64,000 bases of DNA from NCBI RefSeq assembly GCF_002775205.1, contig NC_036451.1:21624351-21688350 (forward strand). Reading direction: 5' to 3'. Below the pieces are notes generated by a model. That model was not told the origin of the DNA, ran no database searches, and saw only the letters and a program-made list of their open reading frames with translations. Of this stretch, positions 11,701 through 24,147 are shown piece by piece. Positions within the stretch are counted from its first letter, which is position 1; the number at the start of each line of letters is the position of its first letter. The translations under genes and the position numbers were made by a program. The DNA is from Xiphophorus maculatus (lineage: Eukaryota > Chordata > Actinopteri > Cyprinodontiformes > Poeciliidae).

Positions 11701-14700
11701 AGAAAGCTGTGAGACGCAGGGTGTGGGTTTGGGGGGGAGCCCACCCGAGGAAACGTTTAACAGCCACATTAAACGACAGCCTTGTTAAAGGTGCTTTCCC
11801 TCTTCATTTATGAGGCAAACATGAAACTCAGAGGGCGCCTCATACCGACGGTTCGGCATGACGTCGGTATTCTCACCCTGAATGCCTCGGTATTAATAGT
11901 CGTATTTGCTTTGAGGCTGTCAGCAGGAGGGGTGAGTGTCATGTTTGCCCGGTCACACCAATGGAGGACGACGAAACGGGGCCTGTCTTTAAATTTCAGC
12001 TTCTTTTATGTCTTTTTATGGACACATTGGCTTCTAATTGTGTGTGATATTCTCTCTCTCTCTCAAAAAAAAAAAAGAAGAAGCTGGATTTGGGTTAGTG
12101 CGCTTGGTGGAGAACATCCCCTATGTTTAGCTAATTTCAGGCTAAAGAATAAACACCTGTGTTGTCGACATTGCCGTCTGGTGCAGGCACCTCGGTCACC
12201 TCAGCCTTCAGCTCCTGAAAGCCCTGGGCTCCATGCAGCCAGGTTGAATCTAAACCAACAAGAGAAACACTGCAAATAATTACAACATTCATTAAAATAA
12301 GAATTGTTAGGGATTAACATCTAAAAAAAATTTTTTTTTAAAACTCCCACATAAACACAAAATGTTACCAAGTATTTTTTTTGTCTAGTTTGCAATAAGA
12401 CAAAACTAGCTTACAAGTACATCTTTAGCAACATATAGGAGTTTGTGTTATGTAAGCAATTCCTCAATATTGATTTTTAAAAATACTATTCAGCTGGCAG
12501 ATTTGTTTTCACTTATAACAAGACATTTTCCCCGTGATATAAGTGAAATAATCTGCCAGTGGAACTAGTATTTTTTTTAGCAAACATTGAGGAATTAGTG
12601 ATTCAAAACAAGCTCCTATTTCTTGCTGAAAAGTCGCTTGTGAGTCAGTTTTGTCCTGCTTCAGAGGTACTAGGATACTTGCTCTAGGAACTAGGCCAGA
12701 AATACTTGGTGACATTTTGCGTTTTTACAGTGCGGCCTCAGGAAGGGAATGTTCTGCAGAAAACCGGCCTCACCTCTCGGGTTGCTGCTGTCGCCCTGCC
12801 GGTTGGGCCTCGTCATGAGGTGGGACATCTGACTGGAACCTAAACGCACAGACACACCGCAGCTGACTGATGCGTGTCGCGGGTTTTGAGGTTTGTGCAG
12901 AGTGCCTTGGAGTGTGACTCAAACCACCTGATGAGCTGAACAAGACTGGGTCTGGCTCTGTACTTTGACTAGGTCATTCTAACACACGGACAAACATTTA
13001 CCGAAACCATTCAGTAGTAACTGGGACTTGTGTGCTTGGAGTCGTTTTGTGTGGGGGATTTTTTTAGCCTGCAACCGGTTTCCTTAATATTATTTGGCTG
13101 CATTCAAATAATATGCAGCCAAAGTGGCTTTCCCCACAGCATGATGTTGCCACTGCCGTGTCTCATCGTGAAGATCATGTGTTCAGGGTGATGTGCAGTG
13201 CTAGTTTTCTGCTACGTAGGCCAAAGGGTTTGATTCTGGTCTCTAAATGGAACTCCTTTCGCATGTGAGCTGTGATTGTTACTGTTGTGGTTTACAACTG
13301 GGATTGAAGTGGAAACATGTATAATCTATTTGAATCAGTCTGTGTGAATGAATCAATTTGATTATATTTAAAAAAAAATAATAATATAAATAAATAAATT
13401 GGATCTGCTCGTCTCGAGTTGATGTTTGTTGTAAATTAGGGCTCAACTCTCAGTTGTTTTTGCCTAATTAGGGGAATCTGGAAAGTCATGTAGTCGCACA
13501 GTTTACCATTATTTCTTTGAAATGAAATATGAGCTATTTATCATTTTTCTTCACCGTTTCGAACTACTTTGTGTTAATCTGTGATGTGGGATCCACAAAA
13601 ATAAAACACAGGGTGTGGTTGTGGACAAAGTTATAGTTAAGTGGGTATGATTACCTCTAAAAAAGCTCCGTATGTCTTTCATTTACCACTATGTCTTTGT
13701 TATATTTTTGCTCTCCAGATTCCCTCCAACCAATTTCTTTTCTTTTTTATTTTTTTATTTTTAGCTTGTTTACTTCCCAAGCCCATCACAGCGAAACGTA
13801 AACCCTGTCAAACTGAATCTGACAAACTGTAAACAGCTCCGTACGGAGGCTCCTCGCGGTCTAAACACTGCCTTGATTACGAAAGAGAAAGTGAGACGCC
13901 TGGATGTGTTTTGGTGAAAGCTGTTGGTGCGCGAGTCCACATGGGATTTTTATTTATTTATTTTTCTCCGCAGCTTATCGCACACGCCTGTTGCGCAAAA
14001 ATGTTCCGCCGTGTCGGGCAGGCAGCGAACCCCAACGACCCGGAGAGCATTAAGAGTCAACATCTGGAAGCTGATGTTGATTTTTTCCCCCCGTTAATCA
14101 ACAGAAGCAGCAGGTCCGTAAATGGGCCAGATGATGACCAACAGGTGCTGTCGGAAAAAACAAAACCGGTGCAAAGAGTCTCGGTCGCTCATAGACTTTG
14201 ACTCGTTTCCTTGTTTTTACCACGGAGCTTCGAGAAGCATTGATGGTTTGGGGATTTCATGCGACAAACCAAACCAAAATAGTCCGTAACTGTGAAGCGG
14301 GATTAAGGGTTGTGTTCGTAACTTTTGGAAGAAGTCTGAAAGGTTTAGCATTCATTTGATTATGGGCTCATATCCGGATAGCACTTTTAAAAATGAGTAC
14401 AGCTGATTGGCTTCAGAAGTCAGCTGTAGGCCTCTGCACATCTGCAGGCCTAAATCATCCCGTTTAGCCTTGCAAAAATAGCTCAATCTCAGTCAGATTA
14501 GACAGATTAGAGCGAATGTGAACATCTATTTTCAAGCTTCTCCACAGGTTCTCAGAAAGATTTAAGTTTGGACTTTGACTGGGACGTTCTTTGACATGAA
14601 AATGCTCTGAGCTAAATCATTTGGATAAAGTTCTTGTTGTCGTCCAAGATGTTTGCTTCCAGGAATGTGTTTAACTCCATCCGTTGGCCCTTCAGCTCTA

Positions 14701-17569
14701 AGAATTTTCCGTGGATTGTGGCACATCGATAACTGATTTGGTTTCACAGAATTTCTCTTCGGGGTGTCTGAGTGAAGAGGCTGAGTACAGGTGGATTACA
14801 CACTTTTGAGATTCTTTCTTTCTTCCAATTCACTGTTGTGCTTTACTTTGTGTTGGTCTACCGTTAAAAAAAAAAAGAAATCCAGACATTTATGGTTGTG
14901 AACATTTGGAAAATGTTCTTTGGGTGTTAACAGATTTGAAAGGCACTGACTGTATCGACAAGTTATTTAAATAGTGACTCCATCGCTGAAGTTCAATCTT
15001 CATCCCGCACTCCTCCAGAAATTTGTCATTTTTTCTCTTCTTTTCTTCATCCCGTGTGCTCTCTTCTATCTTGCCACCTTTTTTTGAGGGGTTGCGAGTC
15101 AAAACTCTGCATTTTTTTTTTGAAAGTCACGTATCGACGCTGTTGCAGCGACATTAATGACCGTTTTACGCCTTGGCAGCACTTTCAGAAATCACCGTGA
15201 CCCGCTGTAATCCGGAAAGGAATTTGGTGCAAATCACGCCTCACTTTTCGATCTGGATTCAAAGTCGTGAAACACTGAAATATGTCGGACCTCGGTGATC
15301 CTCGAACTTGTAAATTCGACTGAGCGCAACAGGCCAGGCCTCATATAAGAAAGATTAATACCGTTTGCAGCGTAGGGTTAGCACGTGCGCTGGCGGCTGT
15401 ATTTAAAAGCCTATTTTCAATGCAAAACATAACAATCAGAGAACATCAACTCGTATATTTTAACTGTTTAAAAAGGTCACAGAAATACTGTGGGAGTTGT
15501 GAGAGATAAAAATCCTCCTGTCAAGGGTTTCACTCTTCACTACAAGCCAAAATGGCTTGATTTATGTTCTCTCTCTCTCTGTCTGCTCTGCTCTGGTCCT
15601 GCAAGCCTCGCTCTGAGCATGATCTATCCGGCATCTGCCTGTCACCCTTATGGGGCCCTCCCTGTGTATTTCAGTCTGCGGGTGAAAACACGAGGAGCTA
15701 CACCCACAGCTGAGAGGATGTCGGAGGTATACAAGCATCCGGAAGCAGAAGGGGTAGAGGTGGTTTTGTAGGACGACGGGAAAAAAAAAAAAAAAGATTT
15801 ATCGGTCCAGGAAATCTCAATGTTAAAACCCAATGATGCATAATTCCAGGTGGGTAAACAGAGAGACGCTTCGCTGGAAAGTAAAGGAGGAGCGGTGACT
15901 AAAGAGGGAGGAGGAGATGGAGGTGGAGGGGCAGGGGAAGAATTTGCACCGGGGCACATCGTCCTCCTCGTGCTCTCTCCTTTTAGGGCCGCTCGCGCGC
16001 ATTTCCCGCCATGCTGAAGGGGGGAAACACCAGCCATAAAGACAGCAGGGCCTGCCCTTAAATATAAAGCTGATCCTCCATGGCCGCCCTCCAGCGTTTC
16101 TAAAAGTAAAGGCAGGAAGACGGGACGGTTGGGAGGGAGGGGAGGGAAACCCGAGCCGGGGGTCTCTGCGGTATAAAGGGGAAACCAAAACATTACCATG
16201 CAAACGCAAACACACAAAGACGTATGTGGCATGAAAACATGGAGGTCATCCATTTTTGGTTTTTTAACCCTTGAAAGCCTGACGCAACTAGTCCGAAATA
16301 ATCAGCTTTGCTGTTTAAATGCTTTAGACAAAATACCTGTTTAATTATTAATAGTGCTACACCGATTAGCTATAGTGACAATTACAATCAAAATATGTTG
16401 AAATCTAGATAAAGTTTTCAGTATAAATAGAATAAATTTAACATCCACTAAATAGCACGCTGTACACTGATGAATGAAATTTACATAGATAAGTAAAAAA
16501 AAAAAACAACAACAACACACATTTTGACCAGTCTTTCTGTAAAGTTGTCAATGATAATTATGTTTGGGTTTTTTGGTTTGTTTTTGCTGTATGACTCTAA
16601 AACCAATTTTTTTTTTTAGTTAACATCTTCTCATTCCTTGGAAATAAACTTTGTAATCCATGCAAACTATTTCTTATTAGCTGCTCACAGCCACTGTGGG
16701 TCTTTGAATAAAACTGACACCTGTCCTCTGCAGGACCTGCAGGATGAGACAAGCTAGAGGGTTTGATAGAGCAGATTTAGTTTTTAGAGGTTTCAGAAAT
16801 ATCTGTATAAAAAGTGCAACATTTCGCGATGCAGGATTATCAAGCCAGATATACATTTGTCATTATGAATAAAAGCTATCAGAAATGCATGTATCAAAAA
16901 CATTACATTTGGCATTATAAATTTTAATATTGATTAAATGAATGCAGATCACAAATTGTGGAAAACTAAGCAATATGTTTTAAATTGATAAATGAATTTT
17001 ATGATATAGTTTTTTAATTTTCCTGATCAACATTTAAGCAGATGGAGGGGGGGTTGTGTGTATTGTCTCTTACCAGCAGCCGGTCTGCCTCTGCCCCAGT
17101 CTTGCTGGGTGGCGGTGGCAGCTGCCATTGGGCTCTGAGACAGGCAGGGTCTGCTCCTCAGCCTCTCCGTCTCCCGCCTCATCTCCTCCATCCTGAGCTT
17201 CAGCGTGTCCAGCTCCCTCTGCAGCCTCTCTTTCTCCCCTTGCAGCAGGTTCCTCTCTGCCACCGCTCGGCTGAGAGCCTCCTGGAGCTCGGGCTGCGGT
17301 CTGGCAGCGGCCCCCTGCTGGCCTCCCCGCGGCTGAACGTCCTTCCCGCCGAGCTGGGCCACCAGCGCCTCCAGCACACCGAGCCTGGCCTTCAGGCCGT
17401 CCAGCTCTGGACCTCCAGCCTGAGGGCAGGTGGCCTCCGCGGGGCTGGGCACGGTGAAGGTGTACTGGCATCGGCCGCTCCGGTCGTTCCCCCTCCACAG
17501 GGAGGCTCGGTCCTGGGCATCACCTCGCAGCAGGAGACCACATACGCACAGCAAGGAGAGGAAGAACAT
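8711..17569 (-). CDS. myoc: myoc, myocilin (five coding exons, 482 aa)
   Basis: Myocilin is a secreted glycoprotein with an N-terminal coiled coil and a C-terminal olfactomedin (OLF) beta-propeller; in human eye it is the trabecular-meshwork glaucoma protein. Exons on the minus strand: 17569-17074, 12839-12774, 12249-12157, 11146-10935, 9292-8711. Phases agree and the total is 1449 nt. Residues 1-19 look like a signal peptide. Residues ~65-150 are a heptad-rich coiled coil. OLF starts near Cys220 (GCGQL). Conserved points are Cys220 and Cys408 (human disulfide pair 245/433), [15 protein letters not shown] with Asp355 (human calcium ligand Asp380), Asn403 (human Asn428) and the Asp of MIDY (human Asp478). 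Human MYOC is 504 aa in three exons; here the OLF exon and the linker are each split once more. The C terminus is RQQAN rather than the human SKM. Neighbours fit 1q24.3 synteny. The start ATG is the first in frame and gives the signal peptide. Confidence 0.95.
9697..10243. mobile_element. hAT-like nonautonomous insertion inside Tc1 fossil
   Basis: It begins CAGGGTCTGG (9697) and ends with CAGACACCCTG (to 10243), whose complement begins CAGGGTGTCTG, so the ends are imperfect inverted repeats. The interior is full of 'ttaagacc/aagacctt' phrases, a common fish repeat. Tc1 sequence resumes after it (gcattttacatgttggc), so the insertion is younger than the Tc1 copy. Any target duplication has decayed. 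Confidence 0.5.
9874..9917. repeat. 19-bp inverted repeat (one mismatch), 6-nt loop
   Basis: AATGCCAAGTATTGTATGC (9874-9892) is mirrored by 9899-9917 with a single mismatch. It lies inside the hAT-like insertion and would form a tight hairpin. Confidence 0.75.
12340..12732. mobile_element. Long-TIR foldback MITE in myoc intron 2
   Basis: The two halves are extended imperfect inverted repeats. The left end carries CACAAAATGTTACCAAGTAT, the right end complements CGCAAAATGTCACCAAGTAT, and homology continues through 'tctagttt', 'ttgtaagc' and 'cagattattt' blocks. It has the style of a very abundant teleost palindromic MITE ('..TACTTGG..ATTTTGTG..TTTGCAGTG'). There is no coding capacity. The exact ends are uncertain by ~10 bp. 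It sits between exons 12839-12774 and 12249-12157. Confidence 0.6.
12955..13640 (-). mobile_element. Tc1-like fossil in myoc intron 1
   Basis: Transposase remnants read on the minus strand (plus-strand phrases 'gactaggtcattctaaca', 'catgatgttgccactgccgtg', 'gtgttcagggtgatgtgcag'). They are followed by a terminal-repeat remnant around 13560-13635 ('actactttgtgtta..', 'tgtggttgtgg'). It is heavily decayed. An 11-bp perfect inverted repeat lies inside at 13093-13103/13113-13123. Confidence 0.55.
14420..14960 (-). mobile_element. Tc1-like fossil in myoc intron 1
   Basis: The antisense transposase remnant includes 'ccacaggttctcagaaagattt', 'gactttgactgggacgttctttgacatg' and a terminal-repeat tail with 'ctttactttgtgttggtct' and 'tttgaaaggcactg'. 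It is the same Tc1 group as the other copies here, with no intact reading frame. Confidence 0.6.
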
Positions 17570-17809
17570 CTTTCAGACACGCCTGAGCAATTTATACTAA
17601 TATCTTAAGTCTTTTTCTTTGTTTGTTTCCCCACAATCCAACTTTCTGTTCCTGTGCAAATTGATTTTTTTTTTTTTTTATCCAAGCCAATTTCCAGATT
17701 TAACTCAGAGGTTTTTTCTCTTATCAGGTCGTCTTGCCCTCTCCCCTTGTCTTGTTCTCTCTTCTATGAGCAGCTCTGCAACACTGAGCTCTTCCCATCT
17801 GCTCTCAGA

Positions 17810-17817
17810 TATTTATA
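17810..17817 (-). promoter_or_regulatory. myoc: Candidate TATA box of myoc
   Basis: TATAAATA on the minus strand lies 241 bases upstream of the myoc ATG; it predicts a start near 17780 and a ~210-nt 5'UTR. A second TATAAATT lies only ~25 nt above the ATG, too close to be the only one. MYOC promoters are TATA-type in mammals, so one of the two is plausible. Confidence 0.4.
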
Positions 17818-17829
17818 CAGTCTGGAAGG

Positions 17830-20800
17830 GACACAAGGAGGGAAACTGGAAAACAGGGAGGAGAGGAGAGGTGAAAGGAAGAGAGGGGGGAGAGGGGGAA
17901 AGGAAAAGGTGTAGGGAAAAGGACAAAAACACAGGATTTTTTTTTGAATGATGCTAAATTTGCAAAATGATGTTTTGGGATATTAGGATGTTAAATCTGA
18001 CGCTTTGTAATAGTTGGGATTTTGAAGATCTCATCTGGAAAAACTGTCCTTTTTTTACGTGTCATGTGCATAAAAAAAGAAAGTTCCTGTTCAAATTCTC
18101 AGGAATTTAAAGAAAACTTCTTTTTTTTTGAAAGGGTTTGTTAAAAGTTTACAAACAGTTGTAGTAAATTACTCTTTTGGCTTCATTATTTGGTATAAAA
18201 ACAGATTATTTGATCCCAGAGGCTGAACACCTAGCTCAGGAGTTGGACTGCTCCCAGCGTAAAATGTCTCAGCAGTGCATGCAGACGCTGGTTAAATGGT
18301 TATTGACAAAAAAAAAGCTGATGATTTTTTTAAGCGTGAATTTGGAGGTAGTGCGTCATAAGTGATGTGTGGTCAAGTTGACTGGCTCCACCTCCAACTT
18401 CCACAGTAAATAATCATCAGCATCGCCAAGACAGTTATCACACTTAAAACCTTTCAACAGGACCTTCCTTCAACTAACCCTGCAAGGTTTGGGTCCAACA
18501 TGGTGGCGAGACATGATCCCTGTTGGACACAGTTTCCTCCTGAGGAGCCGGTGTCTCCTTACATATGGGGGGCGTTAGTGATCGGATAGGACGCTGACCC
18601 CCCAGCACACAGTGTCCCTCAGAGCTGAGACTCTTAGGTGTGAAGTGTGAGTCCGTGCTTCAGACTCCACACTGTCTCTGCAATGCGTTTATACTCTCTC
18701 ACGTTTAAAACAACTAAAATTAGCTTCTTTTTTTTCTTCTTCTTCTTTTTTTTTTACGCTCGCTTCCTCTCCGGTCACCCAAAATTTAACACGGTATCTC
18801 ATTGCGTCACCTCTTGCCCTTCACATTTTCACTTCTCCTTTCTTTCATGTGCATAAATTTCTCTTCCATCCGTCTCTGCTGACCCGACTGGCCGTGACGT
18901 CCAAAGCATCTCTGGGTCACAAAGGGCCTGAACGCCCGAAACCGGATGAAAACTTTTAGTTTACTAGCTGAGAAAGGCAGAGTCAACAGTAGCAACATGG
19001 GAACAAAAGTAGCTAAAGCTAAGAAAAGGGGGGGGAAATGTTCTTGGGAAAATGATGGGACGGAGAAAGTAGTTTGAAAACATTGCAAAAGTCGATGTTA
19101 TGATACAGTAATTAATTAGAGTAATTTAGCCCTATCTCCAAAGAAAATACAAGTTCAAACAAAAACAATAGAAAGGCTGCCACTTTCTCTGGGCCTCAAC
19201 TCGTTTCAATAAATCATCATGCAGGTGGACCAAATCATTTAATTGCTTTTATAAATCATAGATGCGGCACTATGCCTTATACGCACACCAAATAATAACA
19301 ACGTACGTCTAGACAACATGACTTGCCGTGCAGATTGTCTATCTATGGATAAAAACAGCAAGACTCGACATACATAAGCCCACAGAGTTGAACTGTGGAT
19401 TCATTTGTCTACACTATAACGAATATATATACTTTTAGGATGTATTGTCCTTTTTATTTTTGGCTAATCTCATTTTTGGACGCGTGAAGCCGAGCTGGTG
19501 AAGCGCTCCAGAACAGAGTTACCTTTGTCGTACATAAGCAGAGAGGTATATGAAAAAGAATATGGCAGCAGTTTCACTTTAGATGTACTTTCTTACATGT
19601 CTGAGAGGCTTCACAGAAATTGTTTTGAAATTTTACAGGGAGGTTTGGTAAAACGGTTATAAGCAGTTAATATCTTTCTTCCAGTATATAGCTCTCTTGG
19701 TGACCACGATAAGCAGAAATCCATGTTGTTCACAGAGGCGGAAGCTGCCAGCCCAGAGAGGAACCAAAACCAAAGTGGACGTCTGCTGTCTTAAAATACC
19801 TCAAATTGCAAAACATTATTGTGAACCTAACACTGTGAACCTTTGAACTGTTGTGAGATTGGGAGTATTTAAAGAAAGGTTGATCATTACTTATAAGTTG
19901 GGGGCAAAACCAGCAATCTTCCTGCGTAGAACAACTTAAAAAGAAAACTTAGATAGAAGCATGTAAGGCTTTTTAAGTCAGAGTAAACTGTCCAACAATA
20001 TGTATAACATTTAAAAAAAATATGAAATAATATAGCAATTTAATTGAAACTTATTTATTTTTTAAAGGGCTTATTTCTCTTATCATGTAGATACTCAAAC
20101 ATGTCTTGTTCTGAATTCTTGCTTCAGACAGGAAGATTACTAGTGGCGCACACCCTCCAACGTCCATTAATGTGAAAATAAACACATTAATGGATGTGTT
20201 TATGGACACACGGTTTGTTTCTGTGTAACAAACTGACCAATCCAAACGTGACAATGGTTTAAAGATTCTGGAAACAGTATTGACATAAACTATGCCACAT
20301 GGATTGGAGCAGTGATCCAATCCATGGTCCGCCCTGGTCCAGGCCCCTCTCAAGCTAGCAGCTAGCTTTAGCCTCCAGGACCCGGGTAAACTAGAGTTGT
20401 ACTGTATGAAGACGACAAGAGATCTACTGCAGAGACAGACATTAACTTTTTCACGTTCTCATAAAAAATCTTGGATAATCCCTTTAATAATTCACAGCTG
20501 TTTAGTTCTGAAAGATTGACTCATACTCTGATAAACGTACAAAGTGATTGTTAGCCTTAATTTGATCAATATCCTAAGTTGTTGTACTTGCTAGAGCAGT
20601 CTGACGCAGAGAAACATCTTTGCCATTACACAAGTTGAGTTTTTTTGTTTTGTTTGTTTCTGCTATATTGTTGAGTGAATCTGAAATTAATCGCTGTCAT
20701 CAAGTTAGGTGTTGGCCTCTGAAACCTTTTATTAGTCAGCATAGTATTACTATTTTCCAGTGCAAGGCTCTGTTTATTTTCTAAAATACACATGAAGCCC

Positions 20801-23090
20801 AAGTACTGCCAAAACTGCTACTGTCCCTGCTTTGTAGTATCATAATGAGAATAAGCATATTTATATTTTTATCACAACCTTTCTGTGACCTGAACTGTGA
20901 AATGTAATAGACCAGGGACTTATTCATCAGTGTCAAAGTGTCTGGGCAGGCTGGTTGGCACATTGTCCACTCTCCTCCTCCCGTTAAATTAACTCGCTTT
21001 TATGTGACTCATATAACCATCACTATGCCCGGAATCTGAGGTCATCCAGCCGGAGGATCAAAACATCCTCTGCTGCCAGCGCGGGTGTGTTTGTGTAGGC
21101 AGACAGAAAAAAAAAGACCGTCTCATTTATGGGTTGTAGTAAAATCTGTCTAAACTGCACAGGTACTGGCCCAAGGCAAGCTCTTTCAATAACAAATGCG
21201 GCGTTGCCACTATTATTTCGAAACATTTTATGGAAAGAATAATCCGACCATCATTGGTTCTCAAAATGAGGCACCTCAAATGACCAATTTCACAATATAT
21301 CTTACATGTTGTTTTTATTTAATTAAAAAAATTAAAAAAAAAAAAGCAAAAATCTATAAAAAGGGAAAGGAAAAAGTAAGTAAGTACTCACTGTTTCCAA
21401 ACGGATTTGGAGGGCAGGGAGCAGTCATGTGTAGCTCGTAAAACGCACCGAGTAGGTAAAGATGTGCTGGTGGCCATTGGCTCGGGGAGTTTATGAGCGT
21501 TCACGTGCGGTAACTCGAAGCAGACAAGAAAAATTTCATCTGTGATTGATGCTATCCATCAGTTTGGAAACTATATGATTGTCAACAAACAAACAAAAAT
21601 TGACAATCTTCCCAAGAGTTGACAGGAAGATATGCAAATGAGCTGATTAGAAAGGAATTCAGCAAGAAGTTCCTGAGCTCAGATCCTGGCTTGTGGTTTT
21701 TAGAGGCTCTCCTGGTGCATGTCTGTCTTCTCCTGAGGGACAATGAATTAATTATGCCACCTTCAGTTGTCATAAAAATGCTGTATGTGTCCAACAGGAC
21801 TTAAAAGAAATTTGATTTCATGCCTTAATATTGGACCTCTGTTTCTTTCTTTCTTTCTCGCGTTCCTCTATCGAGGCTTTACAAACATTCAGGGGAGCAC
21901 AGGACATAGAAGTAGCTCACACAATGAGGTCAGCAGACGTGCAGCTCCACCAGGTATTGGCTAATTGCTGCTGGCTAGTCTGGAGGAGCAGAGTGTGGGG
22001 AGTCGAAATCCCTGAAAACTGTAGGTCTGTGGAGGAGCTGCATATTGAAGGTGCCACTTGGTTCCCCCCAAGCGTCTTACAAACCTGAATGGTTGCCAAG
22101 GGAGATTTTACTAACAGGTATGAAATGTTTTTGATTAGGGAACAACTCTATAACACGGTGCAAAGCTCAAAAAAGTCGGCTTTATGTTATAATGCCCCTT
22201 TAACCATGACAGACTGGGAGATGCCTTGCATGCAACACCCCGTCCAGAGTTGAGATTGATTTAAGGCTTTTAACACATCTTTTCCACGACTTTCCATAAA
22301 TGTGGCCAGCATTGTATGCACAAACAAAACCCGTCAAGTTCTGGAATCATAAATTCAGTTACCATTTCAGCACTCATTGAACGTACTGAACTTTAGGAAT
22401 TGGTAAGGATCAAAAGGTCTTTAATATGTGCCAGTCCATAAAACCTTAGACCTGAAAGAAGGTCTGCTTACTTTGAGTTCCTTTGACCTATGACCTTTCT
22501 GGAGTGTTACTGATTTATAGGTGCTGGTGCAGCCAGGGGGGGAGGGGTTCTGAACAGCTTTACCTATGCCTGCTTTAATCAACATCCAAACAATGCGTAG
22601 CGGATTAAATTACCGCTTCGACTTCGGAGCGGAAACAAAGCCACCGTCACTGTTGTGTGCATCAGTGGCAGATGTGACCCCTAACGTCCAGCCGCCATAC
22701 ATCAACAAAGCAAATTGTCCCTCGGGGCCAGTTTAATGTCTGTTCCTGCAGTGGAGTTGGGCAGTTCTGGCTCAATGTTCGTGCCTGCGGTACTGGGAGG
22801 AAGAAAGGCCGAGGGTCTGTCAGAGCAATAACGCTTCATGGGCTCCAGACCCTGCAACTTTAATGCCATCTGGGGACTCGGCGATGCCAGTAAAGTCACG
22901 AGCCAGCAACAGTCGGATAAATGAGGAGATAAAAGTCCTGGAATTTTGCAAGCTCTGTAAGCTATTGGACACTTAACCTGTGCTTAAAACTTTAGGGATG
23001 GCATGGCGATTGTTTCTGTTTTTTGTTTTTTTTTTACTTCATCCACTTTTTCCTACTGCTGATTCTCGTTCAAACCAGAACAAACCAGAC
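17830..23090. other. myoc-vamp4 intergenic region, no gene recognised
   Basis: This is 5.2 kb of mostly AT-rich DNA upstream of myoc and downstream of vamp4. I find no exon-like ORF with recognisable homology. It holds A/T-runs, a polypyrimidine run at ~18724-18755, a GA-rich stretch at 17860-17915 and a perfect 12-bp inverted repeat with 8-nt loop (20163-20174/20183-20194). As the 5' flank of myoc, it is where distal control elements would lie, but none can be named. Confidence 0.6.
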
Positions 23091-23099
23091 ATATTGCCC

Positions 23100-24147
23100 T
23101 TTAATATCACTTTATTCCAGAGCAAAAGGAATCACAGTCTTCCAATGCAATGCCACAGAGTACTGTACAGTATCGTTACAGAATCCATATTTACAGCTAA
23201 AATAAATACACAAAAATAATCAAATTACCATGTAGACTTTAACCAATCACAACTACACCTATGGTTTCCATTCACATTACATAAGACCTTCCATCTCAGT
23301 CATAACAGTGCAGAGATAAACCGTCCCCCTCTGTAGCAAATACCAGCGCTCATACAGAACTTCATAAACCAGAAATAATAGTAACAACTTAAGAGGGAAA
23401 GTAAGCAAAAAGCAGCTTTAAACCGAACAGAACCGTTTGCAGAGTTGGGAGTAAATTGAAAACCTGAACAGTTGTGATCAAAGGAGCCCAGAGATCAGCA
23501 CAGTCCTGCAGGAAGTAAGAGGTTTAGAGCACAGAACGGTGAACAGACATTCAGAACGTGGCTGTTTTGGTTTCCCATTGTTCTTTTCTTCACATTAAAA
23601 TGAAGAAAAAAGAAAAAAAGAACCTCAGATGAGACTCAGATGTCTTCTCGCTTCGTGCGGGAGAGAATTTTAAAAATGTGCTTTGTACTACTTAGGTGTC
23701 CCCTTTAAAACCGTCTCTGCCGTTGGTGTTTGAGATGCACATGTGGGAAGACATCAGAGGTTCATCTGCTCGGAGTTTACAGCCTCTGCTGCAGCAGATT
23801 CACAGGAGATAAACTAACGCAGACTGTCGGATTCCCCCGGTCCTGGAGAATTTATCTGAGATGCAACACGAAGGACAAAGGCCCAAAACCCCCAGCGCCT
23901 GTGATATGTGTCGTGGCACGAAGCGCTCCCTTTACACGGACAACAGGGCCAAAACATAAGTCAATGTTTTTGCTTTCCCTTAACTTCATCGAGCAGAACT
24001 GATCTCGGATCAGGATGTGATTGTAAGATCTGAACTGAGGGTGAAGAGGAGAACTCTGAAGATGGTTTGGACAGTTGAGAAGCTGCAGGTGGGCCGGGAG
24101 CGGGGGGGGGGAGGACGAGGAGGAACGGTCCACCTCATCCTCATCGG
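23100..24147 (-). other. vamp4: Probable vamp4 3'UTR
   Basis: Downstream of the vamp4 stop the minus strand runs ~1 kb to AATAAA at 23116-23111. There is no repeat and no coding potential. This is longer than a minimal UTR but consistent with vertebrate VAMP4 mRNAs. The 3' end is inferred from the signal alone. Confidence 0.5.

Noticed and set aside
15648-16253. 201-codon minus-strand frame
   Set aside because: Low-complexity polypyrimidine/polypurine DNA in a myoc intron, proline and serine runs only, no recognisable domain or splice support.
17592-17600. TATAAATT just above the myoc ATG as the main TATA box
   Set aside because: It would place transcription start at or after the ATG; the TATAAATA at 17817-17810 is the better candidate.
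17042-17608. 188-codon plus-strand frame
   Set aside because: Antisense of myoc exon 1; a GC-rich coiled-coil exon produces long shadow frames.
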